Source: Apis mellifera (taxonomy: Eukaryota; Arthropoda; Insecta; Hymenoptera; Apidae). Taken from it: a stretch of 64,000 bases of DNA. This document shows positions 44,601-57,370 of this stretch, in pieces. Both the position numbers and the translations under genes were made by a program. How positions within the stretch are numbered: the stretch's first letter is position 1; each line of letters opens with the position of its first letter. The DNA is taken from contig NC_037638.1 in the NCBI RefSeq assembly GCF_003254395.2, positions 6,187,001 to 6,251,000 of the forward strand, read 5' to 3'. The notes below the pieces were generated by a model. It did no database searches. It was given only the letters and a program-made list of their open reading frames with translations, and had not been told where the DNA came from.

Positions 44601-47473
44601 TTAACGCTGGCACCTAATTTTCTCTTCCAAATAAATCCACTCGAATTTTGCGACTTCAACAATCCATCGCGGAGAAACGTCGCAAAACGTAGAAAGTAAA
44701 TTATTTGCGTGTTATTACAGGATACGAGGGGATTGGTGGCGCTATCTTGGTTGCACGACCTGTCGGTAATCTATTCTATTTTTTATTTTCCAATCTTTCG
44801 ATATGTTTTCACTGTTTTATTTCTGGTTTCTATATTAATATTTACATTGATTATCAACATACTTGTTATTGGATTACGTAACATATTCGTGTTATATACA
44901 ATAAATTAAATTATATATATCTATACACAATGAAAATATGATATACACATATACATTTTTCAAACAATTTCACTTTGTTAGATGGCCCTTTCTATCTTCG
45001 CCACTAGATGTCTCACTAATTCTAATTTTCTTGCCCTTATTCCAACTCTTAATTATTAACAAGCAAAGACAAAACACGTTCCTTTACTTTTCTTTTTCCA
45101 TCTTTTTTATATTATCATACGCTGCAATTAATTTAGTTATACAATCAAATCATTCACAGTGAAATTAAGTATGTAATATTTCAAACTTGTTACATATTGT
45201 TGAATATTAAATATTAAATATTTGTACATTTAATATAAATTCCGGATAAATCGTTACAAAATATACTATATAGAAAGTGCGAAGGAAATGAATATAAAAT
45301 AAAAAAAAAAAAAGAATGATGAAAACAGTGGTAACAATTGATCTATTGAACTTTATTGATCGATGCCGATTTTTCAAATAAATAACATCTCAAAAATTTG
45401 CTGGAACATACGCGTAACCGGTCAATGATAAAACTTCACATTTATATTCTGCAGACGTATGATCGCTTAAAGTGCGTTGCAACGGTTCACACGTAGTGTC
45501 GGACATTTATTTGTAGAATGGTTTATACGTTTACGTGATCAGTGACCCGTTCGAACTACATCATTAGTTAAGACGAGCTACGTGATCTGATCGATAAATA
45601 TTTGTTCGTCTGAATTTTGATCGAATTGATTGCAAAAAGTGATAGTTAATTTTCAAAGTTTTTAATTTATCAACGATGACTTGGAATTCGTAAAGTGTAA
45701 AATACGCATTGCCCGGTTAATGGAAACGAGGTTAAAGTGTATATTCTTGTTCCCCTGACGATTACAACGAATTATTATATTGTTACTGCGTGAAAAGTTA
45801 CTTTATCGTTCTATTTATGGTTTATTATACAATTATACAATTATAAAAAATGATTAATTATATATGTTTCGTGATATTAACTGTGAAGGTATTATTAACC
45901 TGTGCATTATTTGTGTGTGTAAGATTTATTAAAAAGATTAAAAATACATTTCGAATAAAATATGAGAATTAATCTATCGCGTATAATTAACATTTAATAC
46001 GAGATATTGTGATTATGTAGTTGTTGAAAAATATATGATTTAAAGTGTAACATCATTTAAATAATTAAATTCTAATTTCATTTTATTTTCTATATAAATA
46101 GAAATGACATATTAAAATTTACTAAATTAATATTTTACTAAAATAATCGATTTTATAAATTCAATTGTTAAAAATGAAATGACAATAGAAGACAAATATT
46201 TATTTTTTAATGGCTTATCATATTTTCTTTTGTTGATTTTGAATTTTTGAACAAAGAAAAATTTAATTTATCTTTAAATGATTGTTGACATATAATGATT
46301 CTAGATAAATCGATCTTGTTTTCAGAAACATAATTAAACATTAGCTTATTAATTATGTAAATTCACTTTATAAAATTAATCGCACTTTTTATATTCGAGA
46401 TATCGAAAAAATACTATTTTTGTCTTTTTATGTCTTGTTTTCTCGATATATAAATACTATTCGATACTTCGTGGAAAAAAGAAGAATAATTTGTTCAATT
46501 ATAAGCATTTAAATACGGAAGCAGTGAAACAAATTATGTACATTGTTTCATCTGTTGTGTAGTCAAGTATTTATATGATTATAGACTTGTTCATAATTGC
46601 TCAACTACGTTAAAAGATTTATAAATAAATCAAAGATATTATCATAACATAATTTGCAGCGTCAATTTGTAGACAAATTGTTTATAATTTAATTTTTAGA
46701 ATAATTCTAAAAATATTGAAAAAAAATATATCAAAAGTCAAAACAAACTAAATGTATACTAATATTTTTATTGATATGATATGATATTTTTATTGATAAT
46801 GATTTATAAATATTTTCTTTGAACATGTATTTTAAATAAAAATATGCAATTTATAATTTACAAATTAGATGAGTTATTTTAATTACAATTTTAATAAAAA
46901 AATTTATAATTTAATTAATATTTTTTTATTTATATGTTACATTAGAAAAACATTAAATTCAATTATTTCAAATATTATTATAGATTTCATACATATGACT
47001 TTTCTCTTAATAATAATGGAAAAAAGTAATATATGAAAATTCTATATTTAAAGTGATAATTATTGAATATCATAACTATAAAATTCTTCACAATAATCCT
47101 ATTCAAATTATTATTATTAATGTTAAAATTATTAAATGCATTTTAGAGAACAAATACGATTACTATTGATTACAAATGATTTATTTATTAATTATGTATT
47201 CATTCAAAATATTTATACTCTGTAATCAACGTGATATCGTGATTCGAAAATTCGAAGAACAAAGAAAAAATTTATTCAAATTAATATACTATACGTTTGA
47301 TTTTCTATCATTATGTTATCAATGGTTTCATTATATAATTCAGTATAAAATTTATGATTGCAGGGAATGCTCGCATAATGATTATGATTGCACAGCTGTT
47401 AAATACGGTAGACATAGCATAGGATTACTAATACCGGGAAAAGATATATTATGAGTCAAGCAGCGCGCCCTAC

Positions 47474-47501
47474 GATCACGTGACTGACTGTTCACGTGAT
47501 C
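47474..47501 (+). promoter_or_regulatory. Paired TCACGTGA E-boxes in a perfect inverted repeat
   Basis: Two GATCACGTGA/TCACGTGATC arms of 10 bp face each other across an 8-bp spacer, each holding a palindromic TCACGTGA. This is the E-box bound by bHLH-zip factors such as Mitf/TFEB (CLEAR-type), USF or Max. It lies about 240 bp upstream of the ATG at 47737, so it probably belongs to that gene's promoter. Confidence 0.55.
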
Positions 47502-47736
47502 CCGACAAGAAGCGTGACGATTGGTTGAGCAGTAGGCGAACGATCACATATAGAGTGGCGCGAGACAAAAGTCGTGGTGCAAAGCGTCAGGGAGTTTCAG
47601 TGAGCTGGTTCTGTGAGTGACCTTGATCCTCTCGCGAGTTCTGTGACAGTCCCGTTCGCAAGAAGCCGAACCCGTCAGTACTAATCGAATCATCGTCGTA
47701 GAAAGTTACCGGAGCGACTTTCTGGTGCAAAGAAAA
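47502..47736 (+). promoter_or_regulatory. Core promoter and 5'UTR of the secreted-protein gene
   Basis: A GC-richer block after kilobases of AT-rich DNA. A CATATAG element lies at 47547-47553, and arthropod-type TCAG/TCAGT initiators occur at 47587-47590 and 47597-47601. The spacing is longer than the usual 30 bp, so the exact start is uncertain. No ATG with a long frame precedes the one at 47737. Confidence 0.5.
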
Positions 47737-47800
47737 ATGAAGACCCTTGGCGTTCTATTCATTGCAGCGTGGTTCATCGCATGCACGCACAGTTTCCCTG
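47737..47800 (+). CDS. First coding exon of an unidentified secreted or lysosomal protein (signal peptide)
   Basis: The exon encodes 21 residues plus one base: MKTLGVLFIAAWFIACTHSF then Pro and the first G of the next codon. It is a textbook signal peptide: short basic start, hydrophobic core LGVLFIAAWFIA and a likely cleavage after CTHS. The ATG context is AAAAATGA. A perfect GTAAGT donor follows at 47801 in phase 1. The exon sits in a GC-richer promoter block with paired TCACGTGA boxes. The mature protein lies beyond this window or in small exons I could not recognise, so I cannot name it. Many secreted and lysosomal proteins have this layout, with the signal peptide alone in exon 1. Confidence 0.72.
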
Positions 47801-50800
47801 GTAAGTACATGTTTTTTTACACATGGTCACGATAAATAAAAAATTTATTCTTTTTCGAGTTCGAGTTTTAAAATTCATAAATATAAATTCAACATAATTT
47901 TGAGGGAAAAATTTATTAGAGATTGATTAGGTTGGCAGATGGACCGTCATGTTCGATGTTTGGTTATCGATATCGTTGATTGTCTTTCGAAGTTTCCTTT
48001 GAAATTAGTTTTTTCTTGATACAACGAATTAAATTTGACTAAATATAACTTTCGATTCGCGTAAATTTTAAACAGTTCGATAATTTTTCGAGAGAGACGA
48101 ACGAACGAAGTGTATAAAATACGCTCGATAGAATTCCTTGGCAATTGTTGTAAAGTCATATTCGTGATCTCGTTGCGTGACAACTGAATAAATGCTATTC
48201 CGAGCGAAAGGAGCATGCGTATAATACATGTGGGGGCGAAATATACGTATATAGATAGAATTATAGGGTGTTCGAAAAATTAATATATTCATCGGATTTT
48301 GTTCATATACGAAACAAAAATTTTGAGGTTATATTTTCTTGTGCTTCACTAATGTGTTAAAAGTTTTAAATAAGATAATATTAAACGGTCAATGTGAACT
48401 TTATACTCTTTAATGAATATTCAAGATTGATAAATCGTATCGAGTATTTATTAAAAATAGCTCACGGAATAAACTGGTTCGACCATCAGTGACTCATCAT
48501 ACGCATAGGCCAAGATCCAAAACAAATCTTCACTCGCGTTAAATGTTTCTTTAATGTGTATCAAAACAAACTATTATTGAGAGAATTGAAAAACTTTTGT
48601 TTTGTTTATTATTGATGATACGTTCGACGATCTAGAAACTTTTGAAACAAAGTGATACAATATATATATAATACTAATACAAATTGAATATAAATGTCAA
48701 TTACACGAAGAAAAGATACATAATACGTACGTTTCTATTTAGTAAATAAAATCTCGAGAATTTTCCATGCTTCATATTTACGAATCTTCTTTTTCTGAAT
48801 ACGTAGGCGCGTGTATATTTGTAAATGGACTTAACTTTTCTCATACCGGGCATTTTCGTACCGGAACAATGCCATCTTGCTATAAAACTTGGCAAATCAA
48901 GAGATGCACTGGCTGCCGTTGTTTTATGTAGTTTTATGTGAAAAGTTATACACGGGATGGTCGTATGCACGAATACTCGTTTCCTCTTCTTCCTCATTAG
49001 TAGAAGGCAAGTCGGGAATATTGCCAATTGGCATATGTCTACTTTATTTATATTGCGATAAAATTAATGTCTAATAATCTTATTAAATCTTAATATGGTG
49101 TATAATTTGTATGGATTAAATCTTACGTTTTTTTAAATTTTTTCATCAAATATATATGTTCGCTGTTAATTAAAATAATCTTGAAATAATCTTTTTTAAG
49201 TAGAATTATTTTTTTTATATATTTAATTTTAAATATAATTGTGGAAGTTACTCAACGTAGAAATTATTTAATAGAATTGTAAAAATTAATCTTTTACGTA
49301 GTTTCGAATTCAACAATTTAAAAATCAATTATTATCACAGTTATTGCAAAATTATTTTCAAAACTATTAAAAGTGATTGCAAATTTTGATCAGTATTTTT
49401 TGTATCTATGTTTCCTTCATTGAATAAAAGTTAATAATTTATATTTGTATCTTAATTCATCATCTTGATCAAAATGAATTGATTAAAACTAAAAATAAAA
49501 AAATTCTATTGTAATATATCATATTAAAATTCATTTTTATTCAAAGGCAATAAATCTTCAGATAATACAATTCAATATAAGTTGTCCACTTCAAACGAAT
49601 TAATAATTTCAAATAGAATACTACTTGATTGAAAGTTAAGTCAATTAACATAAATATTCTTTATTCTCATCGTTCCTTGTTTTCTTTTAATCTGATTATT
49701 CCTTAATACGTCATTCAAAGTGTCGATTTGAAGTGGACATATATATATTTTATTATAATACTCTTTTATTTTTATTGTTTTATTTTGAAATATTAATTTT
49801 TCTTTTTATTAAATGTACAAACTTTAGTTTATTATTTTTTAGAATATGGATAACAAATACAATAATTCTTAACTAATAAAACAAAGAATTTTATAAATTA
49901 TCAAAAAAAAATTTATATCTAAATTCTCATTTATAATTTCATTTATACTGATCAAAACTTGAAATTTGAAAATAAATTTTGAAATAATATTTTAATGATT
50001 CCCAACTTTTGGCTAATATGTCCAATTCTTCTATTATTTCCAAAATCTTTTCCTCTTTACATTACTTCTTTCTTGGTTATGTAATAAACAAACATTTTGA
50101 ATTGATTTTATTAATAAAATAAAGAGACGTATTTCATTCAACGAAGTAACGTCATACAATGGTTGGAAATTAAAATTAACCCTAGACTATGCGTCTAGGG
50201 GAAATTCTATGGATACGTATCGCATCGCGGGGAAGAAATTGCCGAGTAGCAATGCTGAAAGTACTTTCGGGATCGTTCGTGAAGTATGAGGCAGGATAGA
50301 TAGTTGTTGAAGCATCCAAGACTCGTAGATAGATTAGTATGAAATTCAGTTGGAGCGTGGACTTTGCTAATTAGTACCGACGTCGTTTTTGCAGGGATGG
50401 AAGAACCGGGGGGGGGGAAACTCGTTTAATTGGTGCCATTTCATTCCAAAGATAATTGTTCGGATGAATTTCCCGTCGAACACCGGAGAGAGTTTACTCC
50501 AGTTTCTTGCAGTTTTGATCCAAGTTTCCTGTCAGTCAAGATTTTGTCCCGGCTTGCTTCATTATTCCGCAAATATGCCTCGTATTGTTGTCTCTCTTGA
50601 TGAAAAACTAGGGGGAAAAAATGAGAATTGTCGGGATATATAGGTTGAAGAAAAACAAGCATCGTTTTATTACGTGTTTTCGTCGACCTGTTTTTTTTAT
50701 TTTTGGTTTTCTTTCTGTTTCTTTTTTTTGAAATCAAACTTATGTAATTTCACGTAGACAGATTGATTAAGCTTTGCTCGATTTGCATGAATTGGCATGA

Positions 50801-53800
50801 AAGAATAATTTTATGTAATATTATTATTGCATGTGTACTTTTGTTGCGCAATATTATTATAAATTTGGATTGGAAAATAGATATTGTTAGTTAGAATAAT
50901 TTTTCAAATTATTTATTACAAAGAGAGTTGTTTATAAACATTTGATTAAATGTTTTAGATACTATTTTTGGTTTATTATTTTTAAATTAAGAATATTGAA
51001 TTCAAGAATATTCTTTTCATAACTGTGATACTTTTACTTTATCTAATCAATTAAAAAACTATCCATCCAATTAGAATTTTTTTAAATAAGAAATTATTAT
51101 ATGAATATTTGGATAAATAGTATTCTTTTATAATATTTTTATTTTATAAATCATTTTAAATAGAAATTAAAGAACTTTCTTAAATCTTTTTAATTATATA
51201 CTATAATATACACAAAAGATTTTTTTATTAAATTTTATCCGAAATAATTTAAAAATTTAATTTAATTCTGCGTTGAAAAAAAATATTTTTCCAATTTAGT
51301 CCAATTGAATGTGATTAGAAAAAATTCGATTTCGAAAAAACTTAGAAAAACCATTACTTGCACAAAGAGTAGCGCCATTTCGATTTTATCGTGTCAAACG
51401 TGTCAAATGTGCATTCAACGTGGCCCTCATAAAACTTTATACAACCTACGCGAGTAAAAATCCCTGCAGATTGAGATACATGCTCGCCATGTTTTGATAT
51501 TCACAGATATTGAAAGTAATTTATGGACCGGTGTTGTAGTTAACTAGAATTTTGGGAATGCATATGCATTATGCTCGATTGTTAGCATATTTGTTATATG
51601 ATTTTTCCATGATTCATCGGATGTAACTGTAGAATTTGGTATCCTGCATATTATTAAAGCTTGGCTTCATGCTCGTTGTACAATTTCTCTTCATATTATT
51701 CCATGTACATAAATTTATATATAGTTGATGATTGTAACATAATTATCTTGGAAAATATAGATATCTTGTTATTCATGATGAAAGTAATAATATTTTATTG
51801 GTTAACAATATAATTAGAAATAATACTATAAGTTAATACTACAGTAATTATTATTCTCTTAAATGTTAATAAATATTGATTTTCGTAGATTTTTTTTTGT
51901 TTAAATTCTTGTATAAATAATGCTGAAAAAATTACGTAAAAAATTAATAACGTAATACAGAGATATATCTTGCAAATATTTATTAAGATGAAATTGTTCG
52001 GTACAAAGCGAACTTAAAAATAGAATTACGAAATACAAAGGTACGCGTTATTTGCAGAAAATGAACAAGAAATGTCCAGTTAGCACAAGTCTGAGAATTT
52101 ACGTGGATAAAGATAAAAATGAGATAAAAATGTATGTACAAATGTAGTGTGGTTTTATCACAATCGTATTTTTATTATTTTTATTCTTAAAAACATTCAA
52201 AAATACGCAAAATTATTAATTTATCTTATTTTATTATTATTTTAATCTTTTATCTTAATAAAATGAAAAATAAAGATAAAAGATAAAAGGTTTTCCCTTT
52301 CAATTTTTTTTTTCAAAATTAAAAATTTAAAATTTAAAATTCTTTAAAAAATTATTTGCCTGTGTCTTTTTATACAACATCAACATTCGTTAAAGCAATT
52401 AAAGAATGATGATTTATATTTGAATAATTATTATTGAAAAAAAAATATAAATTTAATAATGAAGTTTGAATGATATGTAACTACGTTTTATTTATGCTAA
52501 TATGAAAAAAAAAAGAGGTAAATAAATATTCTTGGTTTATCTTAAAAAAATTGTTAAAGGTTAAATAATTCTGGAAAAACCTGCAATATTTATGATATGA
52601 AATATCTAATATTTATGGAAATTAATCTTCAATTATCTAATCTATTACATATTTAATGAAAAATGTTTTACTTTTATTAAGAATTTTTTGCTTGTTTTGA
52701 CACAACTTTTTGCAACATTTATACAAATTATAATTTCTAATCAGCTATAAAAAAAATTAGTATTCATAAATTATAAATCATCATTCATAAATCTCTTCCC
52801 TATCTCAATATTGTTTAACGATCATGTGTATATATATGTATATTTATAAGGATAATATTTCTTCGGTATCTGCTATAAAATATATTTTCATTTACTTGGG
52901 ATTTATTCGTCATTCGCAAACGGCAGAAATGTACAAATTAATTTCCTATAAAAAAAAAAAAAAATCTATCCAGCATTTAATTGCGTCACGAATAGGATAA
53001 ATGACTAATTACTTCCGACATCGTTCAATCGTTAATTAGTTTATCCAACATATCCTGTCCGCCGGCCAGGTATATATTGCTTTTCCTTTTTGTACACATG
53101 TGGCCAATAGCCACGCTCAACGTCCACTTATTCCTCTATTTCTGCGCACGTATTTACGCATCCGTTGCGAGCGTAAATGGATGTTTGCGCTTCCTCGCGC
53201 CGTTTCGTGTCACGCTCGGTTGCTCGGTTTATTGTATACGTACCTTTGCCTCCCTATCTGCTGGGCTTAATAACCTTCCACGATGAAACGACGCACAATA
53301 GCGGGAATATGGCTCGAGCCATCCTTGGCACCTTGAATTTTAATTTGTCTGTTGTTGATCAGTGTGCATAGATAAGTTGATCTGTCTAGTGAAAAGTGTA
53401 GCTGAAAAAATTCATTTCGATTCTTCGACAGTTTCGATGGAATTCAAACTTTTGATTGGAGAATTAGAAGAATGGTGGGAGAAGGAAACAAATGTCTTGG
53501 ATTCGTTTTATATACGCAGTGGAATCAAAACTTCGAAGTTTCGATAGAGGGAATAGAGAAATGTATATTGAAAATGTAATTCTTTTAAATTCGAATTTTA
53601 AAATTGCAGTGATATTTAAAAGTTTAGGAAGTGTTGTGATTCTGAAGTTTAAATAAATTTCAAACGAAGAATTTTATATTTTCATATAATTTTTGAATTT
53701 TAATGTTAATAAATATCACAAAAAGTAATAATAACTTTCGTATAATCTCGATTAGAAACGTCACCTTGAAAAAACTAATAGTATTTCAACAACTAATTTA

Positions 53801-54315
53801 ATCCTTTGATCAATTTATCTAAATCATCTAAATCAAGCATTCTAATCACCAGCATTCAATCTATTAGACTCTCCCTATTCAATTCTCAGTCAAGTTCACC
53901 TCTTTCAACTGCGTTCAACTTCACTCCCTGCTGCATAGATCATCGAACAGCGCCAATCTTTAGTTCCCATGAGGACACGTAGAACGCATACTTACCTACG
54001 CAGAACATTTCCATTCTCGCCGACTGGTTGCTAGTCGTATAAACGATTACGTGATTTCCTCGCTTGTGACTATGACATATCCTGTATTGTTGTATTCAGT
54101 GTCGGGCCGTGTGCAACGGTGGATCCAAATAGACGAAAAGCATTCACGGATTATGTGCAACCCGTATTATTTTCCTGTCTTGTACAGGCTCGCAAAATGG
54201 TTGACGTGGTAGTGCGCTTGAGTCGCCTTGACTGGCAGTGGCAGCGCACAATATAAGGCTATTAGTTATGCTGGCCGCGTCGCGCCACTACCGCCTTCGA
54301 GTAATTTAAATGAAA

Positions 54316-54334
54316 AAAGGGGGTACACCCCTTT
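54316..54334. other. Perfect 7-bp hairpin AAAGGGG/CCCCTTT
   Basis: Arms separated by a five-base loop GTACA, inside a CpG-rich island. Confidence 0.7.
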
Positions 54335-55322
54335 GCCCGACTGACACGCGCTTTTTCCTCGCTGATCGTCGCATCCGTTTTGTCCCTTGGCTAACACATT
54401 CGCCTTGCCAACGCTTCTCTTCAGGAAGGTCAATTTAGCGCACGATCATCAACGTTATCAACGATTGAGTTTATGATCATGGGAACTCTCGGGTTACACG
54501 TTAGTCGACAGCCCTCCGTGAGGAGATAAGATATAGTCCTATCTGCGGTAGAACGGTTTCTACCATATATGTAGCTCTGTTTGAGGTTATGTGTCGCACG
54601 GTAAAAGATAAATAAGTATTCGAAACTTCTAGATGGCGTGAGTGTAACGGTCATCCCCACCACTAAGAAGTTCTATTTTCGCCACGAAACAATATGTATA
54701 TATTATGTGTTCAATTCTTTTTAACTGTTCTAATTGTTTTATTTCTTTTATTCATTATCGCGTTTGGTAGAATAGAAAAACTGTTCGAATTCTGATCGAC
54801 ATTTGGGATTGAGAATCGATTGTAATACATATTGAATAAGCGAATTAACGATTTTCTGTCTATAAATGTATCGATATTGCCATATAATATAACCACGATT
54901 CATATTAATAATTACTACTATCTTTATTTGCCTCAAAATGATAAAATTTAATTATTTTATTAATTTCAATCACCAAAAAAATCACATGATATATTATTAT
55001 TATTCATTTTATTTCCTTCGCTTTATTATTTTCTCACTTTCATCCTTACAATATCGATTGCGCCAGAATCAGATAATTAAGATAATCTAAAACTCCATAA
55101 TTCATTCTATATTTAAAATGTAATTAATATTTAATTACAAATATATTCGTATACAACGATAAATGAGATAATAGAAATTCGGATTAAGTTCAATTATTAT
55201 TAAAATTCCATTGCACTTTCCTATTTTAAATAATTATAAAGATCATTGGAATATGTACGTATTCCAGATCAAAAGTTGGACAAGTTGAGTCGATAGTGTC
55301 GTTGAAGCAAATTAGTCGATCG

Positions 55323-55347
55323 GTCGAAGTGTATCTGACACTTCGAC
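55323..55347. other. Perfect 10-bp hairpin
   Basis: GTCGAAGTGT and ACACTTCGAC separated by a five-base loop ATCTG. Too short for a microRNA precursor. Confidence 0.8.
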
Positions 55348-55833
55348 AGGATAGAGTGAAACGAAGTTTCTGTTTGCTATCGCGTAGTACGAACTTGTCG
55401 TTGCAATACTCTATCGAAATTGCCCAAAACTATATTCTAAGCAGTTTGATTACATCCTCTACGAACGTTTTCTTTCTACGAATAAGTTGGATATTTTTTA
55501 ACATATTTAACATATTAGAATAGAATAAAAATTATAATTGAACAAATTATTCTAAAAAAATCGAATAATCGCAAAGATTTAAGAAACGTCTTTAAATAGT
55601 TCAATCCTTCTTTTTTTTTCTAATTAATTTCGACCGTGTTAAATTCGACGAACTTGTGCCACTTTGGTTAATCGAATGTTTCCAATTAAATTTGGCCAAC
55701 CCAGCTATCGAATCCAAAGGGGTTATTTGCATTCAGCGATATCTCGATTCGCATACCGTGTCATGTAGAGCGAAATTCATTGTATTTCACGTACGGGGAG
55801 AGAAAAGGATGCGCGTTGGAAGTGCGGAAAGGC

Positions 55834-55886
55834 GGGAGGGGGGAGGGGCGGAGGGGCGGAGGAGGAGTGGGGTGGGGTGGGGGGAC
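55834..55886 (+). repeat. G-rich block with strong G-quadruplex potential
   Basis: Successive runs of 3-6 G separated by one or two bases (GGGAGGGGGGAGGGGCGG, then GGGGTGGGGTGGGGGG). More than four eligible runs occur on the plus strand. Confidence 0.85.
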
Positions 55887-56695
55887 AGTAGGTCGAGAAC
55901 ACACGGCCAAGGATTTATTATTCCGTGAACTGCGCGGAGGACAATACTCTGTACTCAACAGGACATGAGATACTTACATCTGCCGGGTTTGCTCCACGCT
56001 CCGTGCCCCAGATAACTTGCGATGTATCGCCAGAAAGAGACGTGTCACGGATTAAACTTTTCCTTCCGTCTTCGAACTACGTACTTACGCGCAACTTGCA
56101 TTTAAGTCGAGATCTATCTGTCCCTTTCTCAAAATCGATATACACAGGCGAAGTGAAATAACGGAAGCGTGGAAGAGTGCTTGTAACATATGCGTGTCTC
56201 GGGTAATTGAAAATGTTAGTTTCTCGAAAAAAAATTATGAAAAAAAGAAAAAGATTAAAAATAAAGGAATTTACGTACGTTAAAGAATTAATTAAGTTAA
56301 AAAAAAAAAAAAATTATACCGAATTCAGAGAGAATTATTTTTATTAAAATTATTTATTATTTTTGCTATATATAATGAAATATTGTGAAGTTGCAGAATT
56401 TTAAGTACACGATATTGCAAATAATATGGATTTTAATGGTTTAACTATGTTCATTAAAATATTGCAATTCGGTTTCGGGGCGACGAAACGGCATTTACGA
56501 TTAATACAATGTTGCATTACGTAAAAACGCGATATCGGTTGCAACATTGTTTTGAAATATACATATGCAAATTATTATTACTCGAAAAATGCACGAGAAA
56601 CATGATAGTAATGGATCTTTGAAAGGAGTACGGTTGATTTATGAAAATAAGAAGTAAATTAGCGTTTTCCGTGGTTGGATGAGATGGGAAACGCG

Positions 56696-56716
56696 AATAA
56701 TAATAATAATAATAAT
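56696..56716 (+). repeat. (AAT)n trinucleotide repeat
   Basis: About six to seven AAT units. Confidence 0.9.
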
Positions 56717-57328
56717 TCAATATCCCGGTTGCGCGTATTATGCGCAGGGAAAAGTATAAATTTTTAAACAGCGAAAAATTAAATTTTAATCTATGAACTT
56801 TGCGATCAACGAAAAGCCATCCCTTCATTTGCCTGTTGATAATTACGTTAAAATTATATTATCAACTTTGTCGGCTGACGTGTGCGAAATTTTTAGTGTA
56901 ATTAGAAGTTGGTTCGGAATTTTTTATTATTGCAAAAAGGCAAAGTAATAGGGAATCGTTCGATTATATTTCGAGAGAATAATAATCGATGAAAAATACG
57001 TTATATCGGATTTGTTTAATTTTAAAAATAGCACGTGACGCGAGAGTGAACTTTTTTTTAATAATATATTTTCTTAATCATCTTCTGATAAGTTTAAATC
57101 GTTTTAAAGTAATCGTAATATAATTGAAAGTCATTCGAGATTGCTTAACGGTTATGCTCGATACATACATAATACATAGCGGTATAAGAGTTGTTGAGGT
57201 TATGAAATCGAAAAAATTTGGATTCCGAATGATTCAGTATCTTAAGTGACTTCGGATCGACTCGGCAATAATTGGATATGATCGGACGAAGGCTATAATA
57301 AGAAGGCTAGGTCTCTCGGATCCTCGAG

Positions 57329-57370
57329 CCGAGTTCACCCGACTTTTACCGAGTCGAGCCGATTTTTATC
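57329..57370 (+). promoter_or_regulatory. Four CCGA motifs in exact 10-bp phase
   Basis: CCGA begins at 57329, 57339, 57349 and 57359 with different intervening bases. A second cluster with the same geometry is at 60671. Confidence 0.6.

Larger units (their letters stand above)
39421..47460. other. Intergenic region between nan and the divergent secreted-protein gene
   Basis: Extremely AT-rich, especially 41.7-44.4 and 46.0-47.4 kb. It contains a G-run (40347-40367), a TA microsatellite (40919-40963), one weak exon candidate (41471-41601), two CTCF-like sites (44735-44744 and 45001-45012) and more complex, possibly regulatory islands around 42.94-43.26 and 45.38-45.80 kb. No convincing gene was found. 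Confidence 0.6.

Noticed and set aside
44709..44909. Exon-like piece with TTATTACAG acceptor and a DTRGLVALSWLHDLS frame
   Set aside because: Only 15 codons before a weak GTAATC donor, no partner exon and no similarity; the continuing frame is AT-driven hydrophobic filler.
47927..47936. TTAGGTTGGC, resembling the start of a mariner inverted repeat
   Set aside because: The following bases do not continue the known end and no partner or transposase was found.
55656..55968. Overlapping Gly/Arg-rich and Pro-rich frames on both strands
   Set aside because: Produced by the G-rich block at 55834-55886.
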